NCBI RefSeq assembly: GCF_018139145.2
Contig: NC_059500.1
Span: 55,951,580 to 56,015,579 of the forward strand
Direction of reading: 5' to 3'
DNA: 64,000 nt
From: Gymnogyps californianus
Taxonomy: Eukaryota; Chordata; Aves; Accipitriformes; Cathartidae
Shown here: positions 24,041 through 37,694 of the stretch, one piece after another
Layout of the letters: every line of letters begins with the position of its first letter
How positions within the stretch are numbered: position 1 is the stretch's first letter
Notes under the pieces: model-generated
What the model saw: the letters and a program-made list of their open reading frames with translations, nothing else
The model's database searches: none
Told to the model about the DNA's origin: nothing
Made by a program: the position numbers and the translations under genes

Positions 24041-27000
24041 GCTGAGCAGAAACAGATGTCGTAGGCTCATTGGCCAGTTTTCTGTCTGAAGGAGAGGCTT
24101 CTGATGAAGTCCAGTTTTTCATGGTGGGATTTCTTTAATGCTGTATTTCTTTGAAAAGAAGGAAAGTTCTTAGTTTCCATATGCACAAACTTCAATTAAA
24201 TTGAATTAAGCAGTTAACTCTTCAGAGAACTTTTTTCTCTCATGGTATCTCATTGCTAGGGCTCTGTGTTATCATCCAGACTTCGGAGAGGAATTTATAA
24301 GCCAAAGCTGTACTCAAGGCCTTAAAACCTAAGCCTGTGTATGAGGACTCCTACAGTGCAACTTCTTAAAAGTGATCTAACTTCCCAGAAAAAGATTCTT
24401 TAATGCCTCATAGTGCCCACAAATTGGGGACGGTAACAGTCTCACTGTGATAATACATATGTAACTTGCATGCTATTGATAGTTTTAAAGTTGGCAGTAA
24501 TTTCGCATCTAGACCACTATGACAATAATCTACTCGCAGCACCTGCAAATACAAGGTGAAAAATTACAGCTTTGCATGCCATCTGCTTCGTGTATTTGTT
24601 AAAGGTGCATTTACTGTCCCCGTTCGCCAGTGAATTCTGCATCAGTGGCAGTTCACTCCACAGCAAATTAGGGAGACTAGGCTGAAGTACAGTGTCCATA
24701 AAAAGTATCCTTGCACCTCCTGCCCATAGTGGACAGGATTATCACATTAGTTTTGAAGGCAAAGGCAGACTCAGCAAGGAGTCATGCTGGCTATTTTTAC
24801 TTTGACCACTTACTCCCTGAAGAGCAGGGAAGAGGCAGAGGCATTCTGCAGCCCTTTCCCAGAGATCTGAAGCAGTGCTGTGCTGCAGCTGTTGGCCTAC
24901 TTACAAATGTATTTCAGTTCTGCAGTGCTCCCCTGGCTCTGTAGCTGGCTATGAAGTTAGGCACGTGAATTTACTTTTACCCCCTGGGATTGAATCAGAA
25001 AGTTGCCTGTTGGGAATGGGACACATATTAGTTTACCATTATTTTGTAAAGTGTCTCAAGTACTTTAAAAAGTGCTGTCTTTTTGGTATGTTGCACAAGG
25101 TGCTTGTAACATTTGGCTGAGATATTACAGAGAGTGTGTGCAGGAAAACTTGCTGGTATGAAACATTGAGCTGTGTGTTCACACCATGGCCTATAGGTGG
25201 CAACAACGAGTATAAGTAACTGCAGGGCCCCACTGTGTGTGTGTTTGGGAGCCTGAGTTCCTTGATGAGTGTTTTAACTATCCTTGTGATGGTGCAAGCC
25301 TTTTCAAGTCTGCTCCTACAGGAGACAGAAAAAGTCCAATGGACTTGAAGGGCCCAAAGGGAGAAACTACATTTTAAATTTGTTTGGTTTAGGAATTTAA
25401 AGCCAAGGGGCTGACCTTGCACACAATAGTATAGTGGTGATTGTGCTGAACATGAATGTGTTCCATGTAGCTCAAATAAGTTTCTAGTATGTACAGTTGC
25501 TGTGTGTTACAAGGCATAAGCAAGGTAGGTTGTGTGTGTAGGATTTTGCCTTTCTGCTGGGATAACTTTTAGTTTTTGCTGCTGGAAGATTTCAAACACG
25601 GGGAAAGGCCAATGAGAGACTGAGAGGCAGGAGAGAATATTGGAACAGTTAGTTGGCACTGCAGTTACATTTGCATGAGTGCCAGGAGGCTCCATTGATA
25701 GAAAGGGAATTCAAATTGTCCTGAATAGAATTTAACAAGATGATTTCTGCAGTTATTAGCAATCCATAACACTCCTCAGAACTATTGTCAGCCAAAAAAA
25801 TCTGCCTGAAGTTACCAGTTTTCAAGACAGAACCTGTCCCTGAACACCAGGCCTTGATTCAGTGTACCTTTAGTCCACTTGCAGAATCATTTTAGAGTTA
25901 AAACTTTGCAAGGGTGGGGAGGAAGCAAAACCAAAAAAGCCAAATGTTTTTAGATCCTTTGTAGTTAAAGTGTCTTCAGATGCTTTTTGTTTATTGATTT
26001 CTGTTACTATGATTTTTCTCTGTGAGACGTAGCATACTAGGAAGCAGAAAGAAAAGGAACTTGTTGTCTACTAACTATTTTTTTTTTCTGCCTTGTGCTC
26101 CTGACAGCCTCTCTGCCAGCCATGGCAGTTTATGTCTTATCTTAGTGATATGTCCTGGTTATCTGTGTTGTGTGCGAAAGCTTAGCATTCCACTGCTTTT
26201 TTTGCTTAATAAATTAAAGACTGTGAAGGAGTAACACTGTAATACTTGACCATATAAGGGGGGTGACTGTTGTTTTAGTTCTGCTCCTTGCACAATATGC
26301 AGTTGAAGCCTTTTAAGGGAAGGTGGTGCAGACAGAGTGAAAACATCCAGAAGCAGAACATCCATTTCACATTATAGTTGGTGCCAGTGCTGGTGCTGTC
26401 GTTGCTACTACTGTGAATTTCTCACAGGCTGTTGGAGTTGCATAGTTACAAAGAAGGAAAGACTTACAGGTGAGACTGAAGAAAAAAGTTAAAACCGTTT
26501 AGTTCATGGCTCCTGCATCTTGAGAAATAATAAGAATGAAGAGGGAACTGACCAAAGGTGAGCTGAATTAGGCTTCCAAAGTTGAGAAATGAAGTAGCAA
26601 AGAGCTCTTCAGCATCAACAAGAAGAGACCACAGAAAGAACAAGTGGAAACATCAAGCAGTGAGAATGGGATAGGGACTTGGTGACTAAAAAGGCAATGA
26701 ATATTTTGTATAAATTTTCAATAAAGTTTAAAAAAAAATTGCTTTGCAGAAGAAATTTGAATAATGGAGAGGGAATGAGATAATTAATGCAAATGATCGG
26801 ATGGAAAAGAAATTGTGGCATCATGACATGAGTTCAATCCTGGATGTCATCTTAGTACTCCAGAAGAATGAACCCATGAAATTTTAGGTCTGGTTGCAAG
26901 TAAGTCAGTCCATCAAGGCAAAGACTGTACTATATGGTTAGAGAACAGCAAAATCAGGATCTCTAATAAAGGGATGGAAAAATTGATGTAGGCAAGCATA

Positions 27001-30000
27001 AGTCAGTTGTTTCGATCTCAGAGGTGTCCAGAGTGTTACAAAAATTTTGAAGCATCTCAGGCAGTAAAATATCAAATAAAACACATTTGTATGCCAAGGT
27101 TAGACTGTATGAAGACTCTTATTTTCAGCTAGAGAAATGATTTTCTTGATAAACCAGATGCAGATCCTTACTTGAGATATTTTTCATTCTTTGTGTGAAG
27201 AAAGACTACAGAATTGGGAAGAAAAACTGGTTTTCTTAGTTTCAGTCAAACCATAGTCTTTAAAATAAAATATGCGTCAGGCCTTAGATCAAATGAAGCT
27301 TTTATCAGCTGGAGATTAGGTAACACAGTCTAGTTCAGTGGCTAAGTAGAGATTTAGAAGACTCAGTGTGAAAGCTTTTTCTTCTATAGCCAGTGACTCT
27401 GAAAGAAACTATTACAGAGGTTTGATCTCTTGCAAAATGCTGCTACCACACACTATCCTTCAGTGGCCCACATGTCCATCCCACAAATTCCTTCAATTCC
27501 CGTTTGTTAGGGCCTGAGAGTGCCTACCCTTCTGCAGAATCAGGCTCGCTGCTCTCTAAATTACAGCAGCTTGTCTACCTCAGTGCTGGCTCCACAGAGA
27601 GGACTAGGATTGAAAAAAAATGTGTCCATGGAACACTAGTCTGTGTTTTGAAGCCTGCTTACCCCTATGAACATCTTTCACATGTGCAGCTGATACCTAC
27701 AGGTGATGGAAGACAGAAGAGACAAGGACATGCAATAGCCGCTTCTTTAGTGATTCTTTCATTAATATCTCTTTTTTCTTCCAAGTTAAGACTGCAGAAT
27801 GAATGCGGTGCTGCAGTTTACCCTAGCCAGCATTTCACCTACAATGCAAAACTCTAGTCAGTCATTTACAACAGTTCATGAGACCTGTAAAAGAAAGCCC
27901 TTTCCCCAGTGTTGTGACCTTTATCTTTGTGGTGAACAGGCGTCACGACTTTGGCAGGATAATTTTGTTTGATTGACTGATCTATTCTCAGAAGTTATAA
28001 AAGTTTCACTGGGCACAAGAAAGTCAGCTTGCCGCAGACCATTTGTTGTATCTGAATGACGTGTATTCATCAGGACTTTTTGTGGCATTGTAGAGAATAG
28101 GTTGGAGCAAACTTCCCTCTGACTTTCATTAACGTAAGTCAGGGTAATTCTGCTGAAGTCAGTGGCGTTTTGCTAGTGCAAAACCACAGTGACTGGAAGA
28201 TACTCTCAAGGACCACTTTGATTTATTAGCCCATCTGTGAAAAATAATCTGTTGTCCCCACTGAAAACTGAAAGAAAGATATCAAAAGGATATTCCTTTA
28301 AGCCTTTTAAATAAAAGAACATTTTTTTTTCAATGGAAAGTTACTTTATTACACAGTTTAAACAGGGTAATATTTTTACTGTAATTCCAAGGGAAATCGT
28401 TTGGGCTATCAAGAGTCCTGTACCCTCTGTTTTCCTAGTTAAGTGACATGCATATGGCTATGAAGTACAAGGAAGAAGATCTGGGATAGTCAGATGTGCA
28501 GCTGTACAATAAGTAGTCCAGTTGCCTGGTGCAGAACAGGTAAGTTTTCCACAGTAGTCTGTTAAGGCTTTCAGGAGCAATTTTAGAATTAGCTGTTAAT
28601 TTTTTTTTCAGACAGAAAATTTTCAAAAATCCTGATCCTCATTATGAAGATTATTATTATGTTCATTATTACCTTAATTATGAACTGGCCAGCTCATGCT
28701 TTGGTGAGACTTGTTGTAGAGTTCAAGAATTGGCTTAACAGTTCTGTGTTGGTACTAAACTCTCCAATAATTCTGTTTTCTAGTGATGAAATAACTCAGA
28801 CTCTTCTCATGGTTGCATTGTACGTGTTCTCCTAATGTTTTAATAAAAAGTGGGCAGTCAGTATAGGCAGTGTGGGACTAGCTCTTCAAAATAAAAATGA
28901 GAGTGAAGTTGTACAGTAGGAGGGTACAATTAACTATATAATCTTACAGTAATTTATATTCTTATTTTAACTCACTTTATTATCTCCCCATTTAAAAACA
29001 GCTGCTCCTGCTTTTTTTAAATTAACAAAATATCATTTTAAATAATGTGTGTAATTGCAAAAAGTACAGTCCACTCTTCTCTGATTTTTTTCCCTCCTTA
29101 ATTAGTATTTCAGCATATTGGGAGCATAAATACCCTCAGCTCTGATATGGGCAGAATAACTAAGGTGATTGCCATTCAGTTTAGGTCCAAGTGTGAATAC
29201 CCCATTTGCTAGTCTAGCAAGAGCTAATTAGTGCTACGCACAGACAGAAGAAATGTTACTGTGTAATCTCATTGATGTAGTGAGCACTTACTTACACTGA
29301 AAGAAGGCAAGCAAGAATACTGTTTGAAGTCAGTCCCATTAAATGTCTGAAGTGACAAGAACCAGAATGTTCACGGTTTGTTGTATTCCTTCTACATAGT
29401 TCATACTCATGGAACGTATAAACACAGGTATATCAACTGTGTGGTTAGACATAAATAGAATGCCTTTACTTGAAATAGATTAGGAAAATGAACCTATTCA
29501 TATGGCGTATTTTTTTCCAGTTTTTATTTTGAATTGCTCTGGAAGTATATTCCATCCATGAAGTTGAGCCTTTTGACAGATAGCACCTTCACCCAGAGAA
29601 CTCCGAGACTGAGGTATTGCCCTTACAGGAGCACTACTGCATCAGTATCTTGATGATGATGCATTATACATATATATAAGGACATATAAAATTTACTCTG
29701 ATGAGTGAGACCTCTGCAAGATACAAACTCTTTGCAGCACCAGTTCCCAAACTCACTTTCTGAGAGTAGTAGTATCCTGTCTGACCAAGAGATCTCATAT
29801 AGACAACAAAATCTTTATGGTAACCACTTGACTTGCCATTTCTAACTCCCCAAATTTATGGACTCCAGTGTAAAAGTACAGAAAGAAGAGAAACTTAAAA
29901 AGCTGTATAGATATAGACTTGTTTGAACTGTCCTGTAAAGGTACATTGCTAAAAACATCATAGATTGTAATTAATGGATCTGTGATTTGTTATAGCAATT

Positions 30001-30872
30001 GTTCTTGCAGAATTACAAGTTCCAGAAACCTTCATTCTAAGCATTTATTTGCCTAGCAGAATAAAATATTTCCTTAGTATCTTTCAAGCTTGTCATGAAG
30101 TCATATGCTGCATTAGGTAGTGCTGGAAATCTTCAGTGGTACATAGAAACTAATTTCCAAATTTTGGTCCACAAGGGATGCTACCCTTTTGTCTCAGCTG
30201 GCACTTTTTAAAAAAAAATCTGGCCGCTTGGTATAGCAGTGACTGAAAGCTCTGATTTTGTCATTTTTTCTCTAAGAAAGCAGATTGGTGAATGTAAAGT
30301 GAAAAAAAAGTTTTGGTAAATGAAGATACTTTTTTTTTTACTTTCTCTGCACTGAAGTCATACCAGTCATATTTCTTGTTTAGAAGCATGTAGATGTAGG
30401 AGCATTAAAAATCCCTCCCCCTTCCCCCATTTAGTCTCTGTTTTCCCTGGCTTTGACCATCTAGTAATTTCCAAGTTACAGAATATTAGTTTCCTTTCTC
30501 TGAGGGTATTTTCCTGTAGTTTGCATTGTTATTTGTTTGATCTGATGCAGCACATTATTTCTCTGAGTCTGAAGCTTGGAGAATTATTTGCATCTTCCTG
30601 TGGTTCCTCTGAACCCTCTCATGTTTCCTGGGATGATCATTTGCCTTAAATGTCTATAGGTTGCATAAAGGCACATTCTGCATTTATCGAGACTTCCAGT
30701 GATGATTCTTTAGTTCAGTAAAATGGCAATAAAAGAACAGTATGCTTAATTTTCAGTGTGCTTCTACTTATTTACTCTGTTAACGTCTTAAGAGTCAAGA
30801 ACAAAAAAATATTGCAAGGAACAATCTGTCATACTTCACTATAAACTTCATATGTATACATTTATATGTATA

Positions 30873-30897
30873 TTTTGTTTGTTTGTTTGTTTGTTTG
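30873..30897. repeat. (TTTG)n microsatellite
   Basis: About six perfect TTTG units inside intron 6, flanked by AT-rich sequence. Confidence 0.9.
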
Positions 30898-32986
30898 AAA
30901 GGCTTAGTTTAAAGTAAACCAAATGCCAACAGAATCAACATCTGTATTTTCAGTGCTAGCCTAGTGCATAGAAATCTTCAAAAATCATTACAGGCCCTGG
31001 AAGCCTTTGGTGCTGATCAAGATAGGTCCATCCAAGGCTGTTTGTCCCCAGACTAGAGGAGTACAGAAAAGTGAAAGGGAAAAGATTTTCTTCTCCAAAA
31101 ACAGTAGCAGGATATGGGAACATTTCTGCAAGCAGAAATATTCCTGCTGTATTGTTAGGCTACCTCAAGAGAATTGGTTTTGCTCTTCCAGCATGTTAGC
31201 CATTGTTTTCTGGTTGATTGTTTTCTAGTTTTTGGCAGTACGGTCCTGTTCCCAGCCTGCAGTTACTGTCACACTGAGATTAAATTCTTTTATGTTCTTG
31301 ATTTTTTGCAGATCCAGCCAGAAACCTGTTCCACTCTGCGCTGTATAACCTCCCTTATGGAGCAGCATTTCTAAGGGCTAATAATATAGCTAGTGTGGTA
31401 TAAACAGAAGGAGGTATACACTTGCCTCTACCTCTAAACTAGAGACATGAAAACTGAGTTTAGGATTAAACATTTTGATAATATTTTTTTCTCCAGGTAC
31501 CTCTTTAGCTCTTTTCAAATAAGTATCAGCAGTTCTTACTCCATCTCATTTAAAAAACACTCTTTTTAGATTTACTATGTAAGTACAAAAATGAACGTCT
31601 AGGCTGAGTAGGAGACGTAGATAGCAGTGGATGTTTATGACATAAAAAAAAAAAGTGGATTTGGAGACTTAATAGCAGTGCTGATTAACAATTTAAAGAT
31701 TTCAGAGAGAATACTTAAAGGCTGAACTGTCATTTAGGTACATTTATGTACCAGGTTTTGAAAGGGTCAGTATTTGCATATTTGGACAGTTCATGCCATC
31801 TACCTTACACGCCTACTTTTAAGACAGAGTGATGGACCGTCTGAAAACAGGTGTGTCTCTGTTGGTCAGAGAGGTGACTGCTTTTGCCTTGACATGTGAC
31901 TTCTAGGTGGATTGTGTTAAGCGTGTTGAATCCTGCTTTGATTGATCTGTTTTGCCTGGGCTTGACTGCAGTTAAAATTACGTAAATCATCTCATGTCAA
32001 GTATTCTTCTGTGGGGGTGGAATTCAGGAAATGTTTGTTAGGTGTGATTGCTGCAGCAATCCTGGGGAGATCATAAGGTCCTTTTTCGTCAGTCAGATTG
32101 CTTGACTATATCTCAAGTCTTATTTTTCATATTAAAAACCAGTTGGCTCCAAACATCCTAGGCACACAATGAAAACAAGCAAATATAATTAGAAACAAGA
32201 AGAATGTTAATATTCATTCTGCATAAATCCCAGCTTCGTAGTGGGTTCCTTGGAGGATTTGTTTTTTTCTTCTTTCTTGTTTTTTAGTCCAAGAAAGGAT
32301 TTTTTCATTGTAGTTTATAACAGGAATAATTACCAGTTAACAACCTGGGGAAGGGAAAGCACATCCAGCTTGTATGGTGGTTTATTTTGGTTCTTGAAAA
32401 TACTGGCAGGTCAGCCAGCTAGTGGGAGTATTTCGTATAGGTGTGTCAGAGGAGACAGGGAAAGTAAGTTCAGAATCAAGGTGAGCCTGGGAAAGCTTTT
32501 TTAGAGGAGATGCTGCATCATGGAAACATTTCTGTATTGTCTTGGCTTTGAACACATGGACAGAAATGTAAGTGTCTTTCAAGCATATTGGTGTTGGCCA
32601 CCTGTGTTTTGTAAAGGAAGGTACTTCAACATGATGCTTTAACTTACATTAAAATATTAGAAAAACAAAACTGTGTGTCTCTAGATATAACTGCTTCTTG
32701 CTCAGTAACAAGAGAAAGATACTGGTAAAGCCTATTGAGCCGAGGTCCTGCATTTTCCAAAATACTACTCTTAGTGTATAAACATACCTGGGTTCTGGTT
32801 GAAGTCAGGTTCTGAGACAAGGATCAGTTTTGAATGGTGCTGTTGATCTGTTCTGTTTTTTTTTTTTAGTTATAGCCCAGCTGTCAGGAGATGTAGCAAG
32901 ACCTAGAATATTCCTCAGCTGATCTCAGGCCATATGTAAAAAAAGCAATGTCTTAATCATGTGATGTTTTATTGTGTCTTTTCCAG

Positions 32987-33102
32987 AGTGGCAAAAGTAA
33001 TGAAGGTTCCTGTGTATGAGACACCAACAGGATGGAGATATTTCTCCAATCTCATGGACTCTGGACGTTGCTCACTATGTGGAGAGGAAAGCTTTGGCAC
33101 TG
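32987..33102 (+). CDS. PGM5: PGM5 coding exon (probably exon 7), residues ~348-387
   Basis: This 116-bp exon has acceptor GTCTTTTCCAG and donor ACTG|GTAAGC. Its first base completes the lysine begun in the previous exon, then [18 protein letters not shown]...[13 protein letters not shown]. The ETPTGW and GEESFGTG words are the sugar-binding loop of domain 3 in active phosphoglucomutases (about residues 358-363 and 380-387). Both are intact here, so any loss of activity does not come from this exon. The last base begins the glycine codon finished by the next exon. Confidence 0.96.
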
Positions 33103-36100
33103 GTAAGCAATACATAATCAAAAATTTCCACAGACTTTTGATGACAACTTTTAATTTTCCTGGGTGCATCAAGTCAAAGCCAAAAAATAAGCAAATTAAC
33201 TCTCTCTTGTTGCTGGAACAGAGAACTGTCAGTTGTTCACATCTTGAGGGTCTTCTTGCAACTCTGGTGTCCAGTACCTTGAGGTATGAAAAATGTGGAA
33301 GAGGGACGTTCAGAAGCCATAGGCAAACGTATCACTGCCCAGACAGCTTTTGGAGTTGCCTGGCACTCTCTTCTGACTTGAACATAATGCAGAAAGGTCT
33401 CACTGGTTCCACTGTAATAGTCTTTTCACAGACTGCAGCAGCGTTTGGAGGGATTTTGCCTGTATGGAAAAAACACATGTTTTTTCCTAATGTGATTCAG
33501 TGTACAAAGTATGAGGATTTGTATGTCTAATGATAAGTCTAATGAAATCTGTTGTAGGAGTCCCTTTTTGGAACATCACAATTACCAAAACTCAGATAAA
33601 ATAATCGTTAGAAGAAATTCAGTTACATGTTGGCATCTGTATTTTCCCTAAGTATTTCTCCCTTGTCTGTCCCAAGAACCAGTCAAACAATAGAATGCAG
33701 AATGAAAGACAAATTTGAGCCCTCATGAATTCAGTACTGACAGGTAGCATTCGAGCAAACAATTAAAATATGTAGTCTGTAAATCTGCACAAACATGGTT
33801 TTGGTTTATGAGAAAAACTGAATAAATTTCACAGTGTTTCTTTTTTTCTTTCCTGGATTCTGGCACAGAAATTCTGTCTTCTTTTTATTTATTAGTAGAG
33901 TTATGTTACAAGTGTTTTTGAATGAGCACATATCAGAATAACTTAACCATTTGCCTGGCCAATGATTTATTCTATATTTTGATGTGAGTTCCATGGAGTT
34001 CTTTATTTTGGTGTATAATTCATTGGCTACAGCTTTTCATAGAAAATAATTTATCATGCAGTAAAATTTGGTTACAAATTTAATTTTGCTTTGATTAAGT
34101 TAGCATTAAGTTTGTTGGTTAAGGTCAATTAGAGCAGAATACTGCTTTTTTTAAAAAATGAAGATAACTTTAAGCTGTGGACATGCCACTTCATGTATTA
34201 GCCTGTCATTAACTGTCTGTAAGTATCTGAATGGACTATGATGGAAGAATCAAAAATGTGTTAGATTTCTTTGGGTGTCTATCTGTAAAAAGTAAGAGAA
34301 TTTAAATTAATAATGAATGTTTATTTTCTTTCTGTTGTGAATGGGAACCAATGTCCCATGATGAGTAACCTGGATGCCTTGGCTTAATTGCTGTGACTGG
34401 CACAGATTTGTGTTGCCTTGAATGTATCTTCTGAATAGATATTTTCAAAGGGTGTTCTGCAAGGTCATTGAGTGAGTTCTGACTTGGAGAGAGGGGCAGG
34501 AAGATCTTGTACCTTTCAGAATGTACTGCCATTGTGTATTGTTAGACTGCGTCTGCATTTGCCCATGAGAGGTCTGGACTGGGGAGTTTTCAACTCTCAC
34601 TGCTTTTTGATGCTTTTTCACCAGGCCAGTTCTGTACCCCTTCCCTTTAAATATTCAAGTTCCTCCTGCTCATCCAAAACCAAATATTTCCATGAAACTT
34701 GTGTGGGTCTTGAGACATCAGTATGACCTCATTAGCACCCAAATTATTTGGAAAAAACTCCTGCCTTCATCATCATGCTGAAGAAAGGGAAGTGTGAATT
34801 TTGACTGGAAAGAGCTTGTAGGAGTTTGATTGGTGAGTTTCCATAGGCTGAAGTACATCTGGGTACCTTAGCCCATAGAGTGCAGCATCTCCTGCTGCAT
34901 GCCATTTTATCTGTAGAGGTATGCAAAGCAAGCAGCAGTGGCCTCTATGTGCCATATACCATGACAAACCACTGCCTCAGGCCTGTTTCTGCTTGGGAAG
35001 TAAGCCTCCTAGACCATCTTCATCTGGTGATGTTGAGTGCATCAAAAAGCATCTTGCAGATGCTTTCTGTCTCAGGGACAAGGGAAGAATCTTTGGTTGC
35101 TTAGTAGAAGCCTTGTCTCTTTTGAGGAGACTTGTCATTAAAATTTTATGGTGCAGTTATAAAAAAAGCCAAAGATGAAATTTCCCTGGCATATTGAAAA
35201 GGCATGTTCAGGTCTTGCCAGGCAGGCTGTCCCAAGCATTGGTGGACTTTAGCCCTGCAGATCAGTTATATAGGAATCAAGAGAAGTGGTTTCAGGGCTT
35301 GATCTACTGAAACGCTGAGGGCATTGTGATCTGTGTTGGCCTAACTTTATTACCCTGAGTATCAGATGGTTGTTGAAATTGGGAAAGAGGGACAGGTGTC
35401 TCATAGAGGTCAAGGAAGGGCCTCCGAAGTTTATCTGTTCTTCTAGGTAGGCAAGATAATTCCTCTAACTTCTCTCTGTTCTTACACTTGACTTTTTTCC
35501 TTTGTTTGTATCCTTCTGTAGGGCCCTGAAACAATTGCATTTTCTACTGTAGCCTCTCTTCAGGTTTTGCTGCTCCTGTCTCCTGACATCAGACCACTCT
35601 CTGCATTCCTAGCACTCTCTGTGTTCCTGTCTTAATCTGGTTCTCCTATCCTATCGTTAATTCTTCAGATTCTTGATAAATTGTGTCTCTTGTGAATTCT
35701 AAGGGTGCTTGAACAACATATTGCTGGCCAGCATGGAGAGCTGCTCTACGGCAATATTTAATTTGTGCATCCTGGCACGTTCTGGTCAGATGAACTTTGT
35801 TGTACCTGCAGCACTTCAGTGTGGAAAGCCTCCTGACCTCTCATTTAAGCCAATGCCATCTAAAGGCTAATCTGAACCCTCAAGATTCAATCCCATGGGC
35901 ATCCAGACAATTTGAGCACTGGGTTTAAATTCCTCAGTGCATGTGTAGTTGCTGTGTAAATGAATTGTGACAGTGCCTACAGGGCAATTATGCAATGACT
36001 ATGATGCCTGAAGTTTGTTTATCTCCCTGCCTCAGTTTTCTTATCATCTTTCAATTCAATGCAGCTGTCTGAAAATATCTCATATGCCAGGAGGTTTATT

Positions 36101-36699
36101 TGTAAAACGCACTCTGGTCTGTAGATGACCAATACTTCAGCAATGCGAGCTGGTTTTAGCAATAAATATTTACCTTATTGCGAATCTTTTAGTAATGTCC
36201 TACGCTGCGTGACCCTCACAAGTTTCTGCCAGTATTGGGCCTTTGAATCGATTTTACAGTTTCCCCTTAATCATATCTATTTAGGGAACTGCAACTTGGC
36301 ACTTCTTTAGCTTTCAGCATGGAATATTTAAAGCAATGTACCATATAGCTGATCAGAGTGGGAAACTTGCTGTTCTGTGCAAGAGAAAGGGGCTTTACAG
36401 ATCCACATTCTATCATCAAACTAACCGAACAGCACTGGAGACTGATTGCTTGTGTACCCAGGTAATCCAGCCCAGCTGGAATTTCCAAATAATACAGAGC
36501 CCTGGTTTTATAACATAAGGGATTTTGCTCTGGCAAGTAAATAAAAGCAAATTTTCTGCTATAAAAGGACAAAAGATTTTGAAAACATCCCATAGGGCTG
36601 TGTTTCCCAGACTTGTTTTCTGGCAGCTGATCTTGGAGCTCAACCAATACTTTAAAAACTTCTTCCATTTTTGTAGCAGTGTGGGGAGCTTGTCAGATG

Positions 36700-37130
36700 A
36701 GGTTAGTAGCTTTCTGGTTCTATGACTAATGCCCAGGACACAGTTCAGAGAAGGGCGTCAGCAGCAGCAATTAGTTTCTAAATTTCATCAGCAAACTATT
36801 AATTAGGACTAGGAGAGCTGTGTGGCTGATGTATCTTTCTGCAGTTTAAGCCGCTTCGGTAATGGCTACATCTTTCATAAATTTGCGTGCTTCATCTCCA
36901 AATTTCCAGATGCTATTAACATCAGCTGCCTTCTCCTGCAAGATTATGTAGAAGAAGAACTAGTGGAGAATATAAAAATGTGCTGCTGCTGAAATGAATG
37001 AAAGCCTTAAAAGAGCTGTTTGGTGGTATCTGTTACAGCAGCACAAATTCAAAATAATCTCATTAACTTGAATAAAGGAACAGATCAGAATGCCCCTAAA
37101 TCTCCATTTGCCTAAAATATCATCAAGTTT
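36700..37130. promoter_or_regulatory. candidate conserved non-coding element
   Basis: A repeat-free stretch with CAATTAG (36768), ATTAATTAG (36799) and several other TAAT or ATTA cores among mixed-composition sequence without slippage tracts. The texture resembles vertebrate conserved enhancers with homeodomain-type sites. This is pattern-based inference only; conservation cannot be measured from one sequence. Confidence 0.25.
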
Positions 37131-37694
37131 CAGATTGCTGGATGATAAATTTATAAGACTCAAAGTGCGTGCAAACAAAATGATTTACCATGAGTTTGTA
37201 TACTTGCTTCAGTCAGATTTTTGTTTTAAAATCACATTTACAGAACACAATACGCTAGACAGAGATGAGTAACTTAGGGAAAAGCGATTACATTTTCTTC
37301 ATGCATATGACCCTCAGATACAGAATAGGTTAGACATGTAAAAGACAACCTGCATGCCCAACAGCTTTCCTAAGTCAGAAAAATCATAATATGAACAATT
37401 TTGCATGATCTTACTTTGTTTCTCAGGCTACTGCCTCTCAAGACTTTACTTCAGTTTAAGCCTGTTTAAGCTGAGTACTTCTTTATGAATGGGAACACGC
37501 TCTAAGAGTTTTTCCCAAATTGTTTACTCTGAGTCTGGCCATAGCAATTGACTGTTGCAGTAGTAAAAAATAACTTTTGCTACTGTTATATGGAGAAATA
37601 TGTGACAAATTAACTTAAAAATAAGTTGTTGAAGTAGTTGCAGTTGTTATAATTTCCCTTACTAATGGCAAATTAAATATAATGGGATAATCAG

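Larger units (their letters stand above)
3164..32986 (+). other. PGM5: PGM5 intron 6 (29.8 kb)
   Basis: The largest intron in the window, from donor GTAAGA to acceptor GTGTCTTTTCCAG. It contains a CR1 (5963-7520, -), a GC-rich LTR (7862-8693, -), a CR1 tail (14588-14631, +), a longer decayed CR1 (14860-15985, +), a short CR1 3' end (17785-17974, +), a solo LTR (22072-22692, +), a 20-bp tandem duplication (24001-24040) and a (TTTG)n tract (30873-30897). The stretches 3164-5962, 8694-14587, 15986-17784, 17975-22071 and 22693-32986 are otherwise AT-rich unique-looking sequence. They hold only short chance open frames, and no nested gene, tRNA or structured RNA was recognised. Confidence 0.9.
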
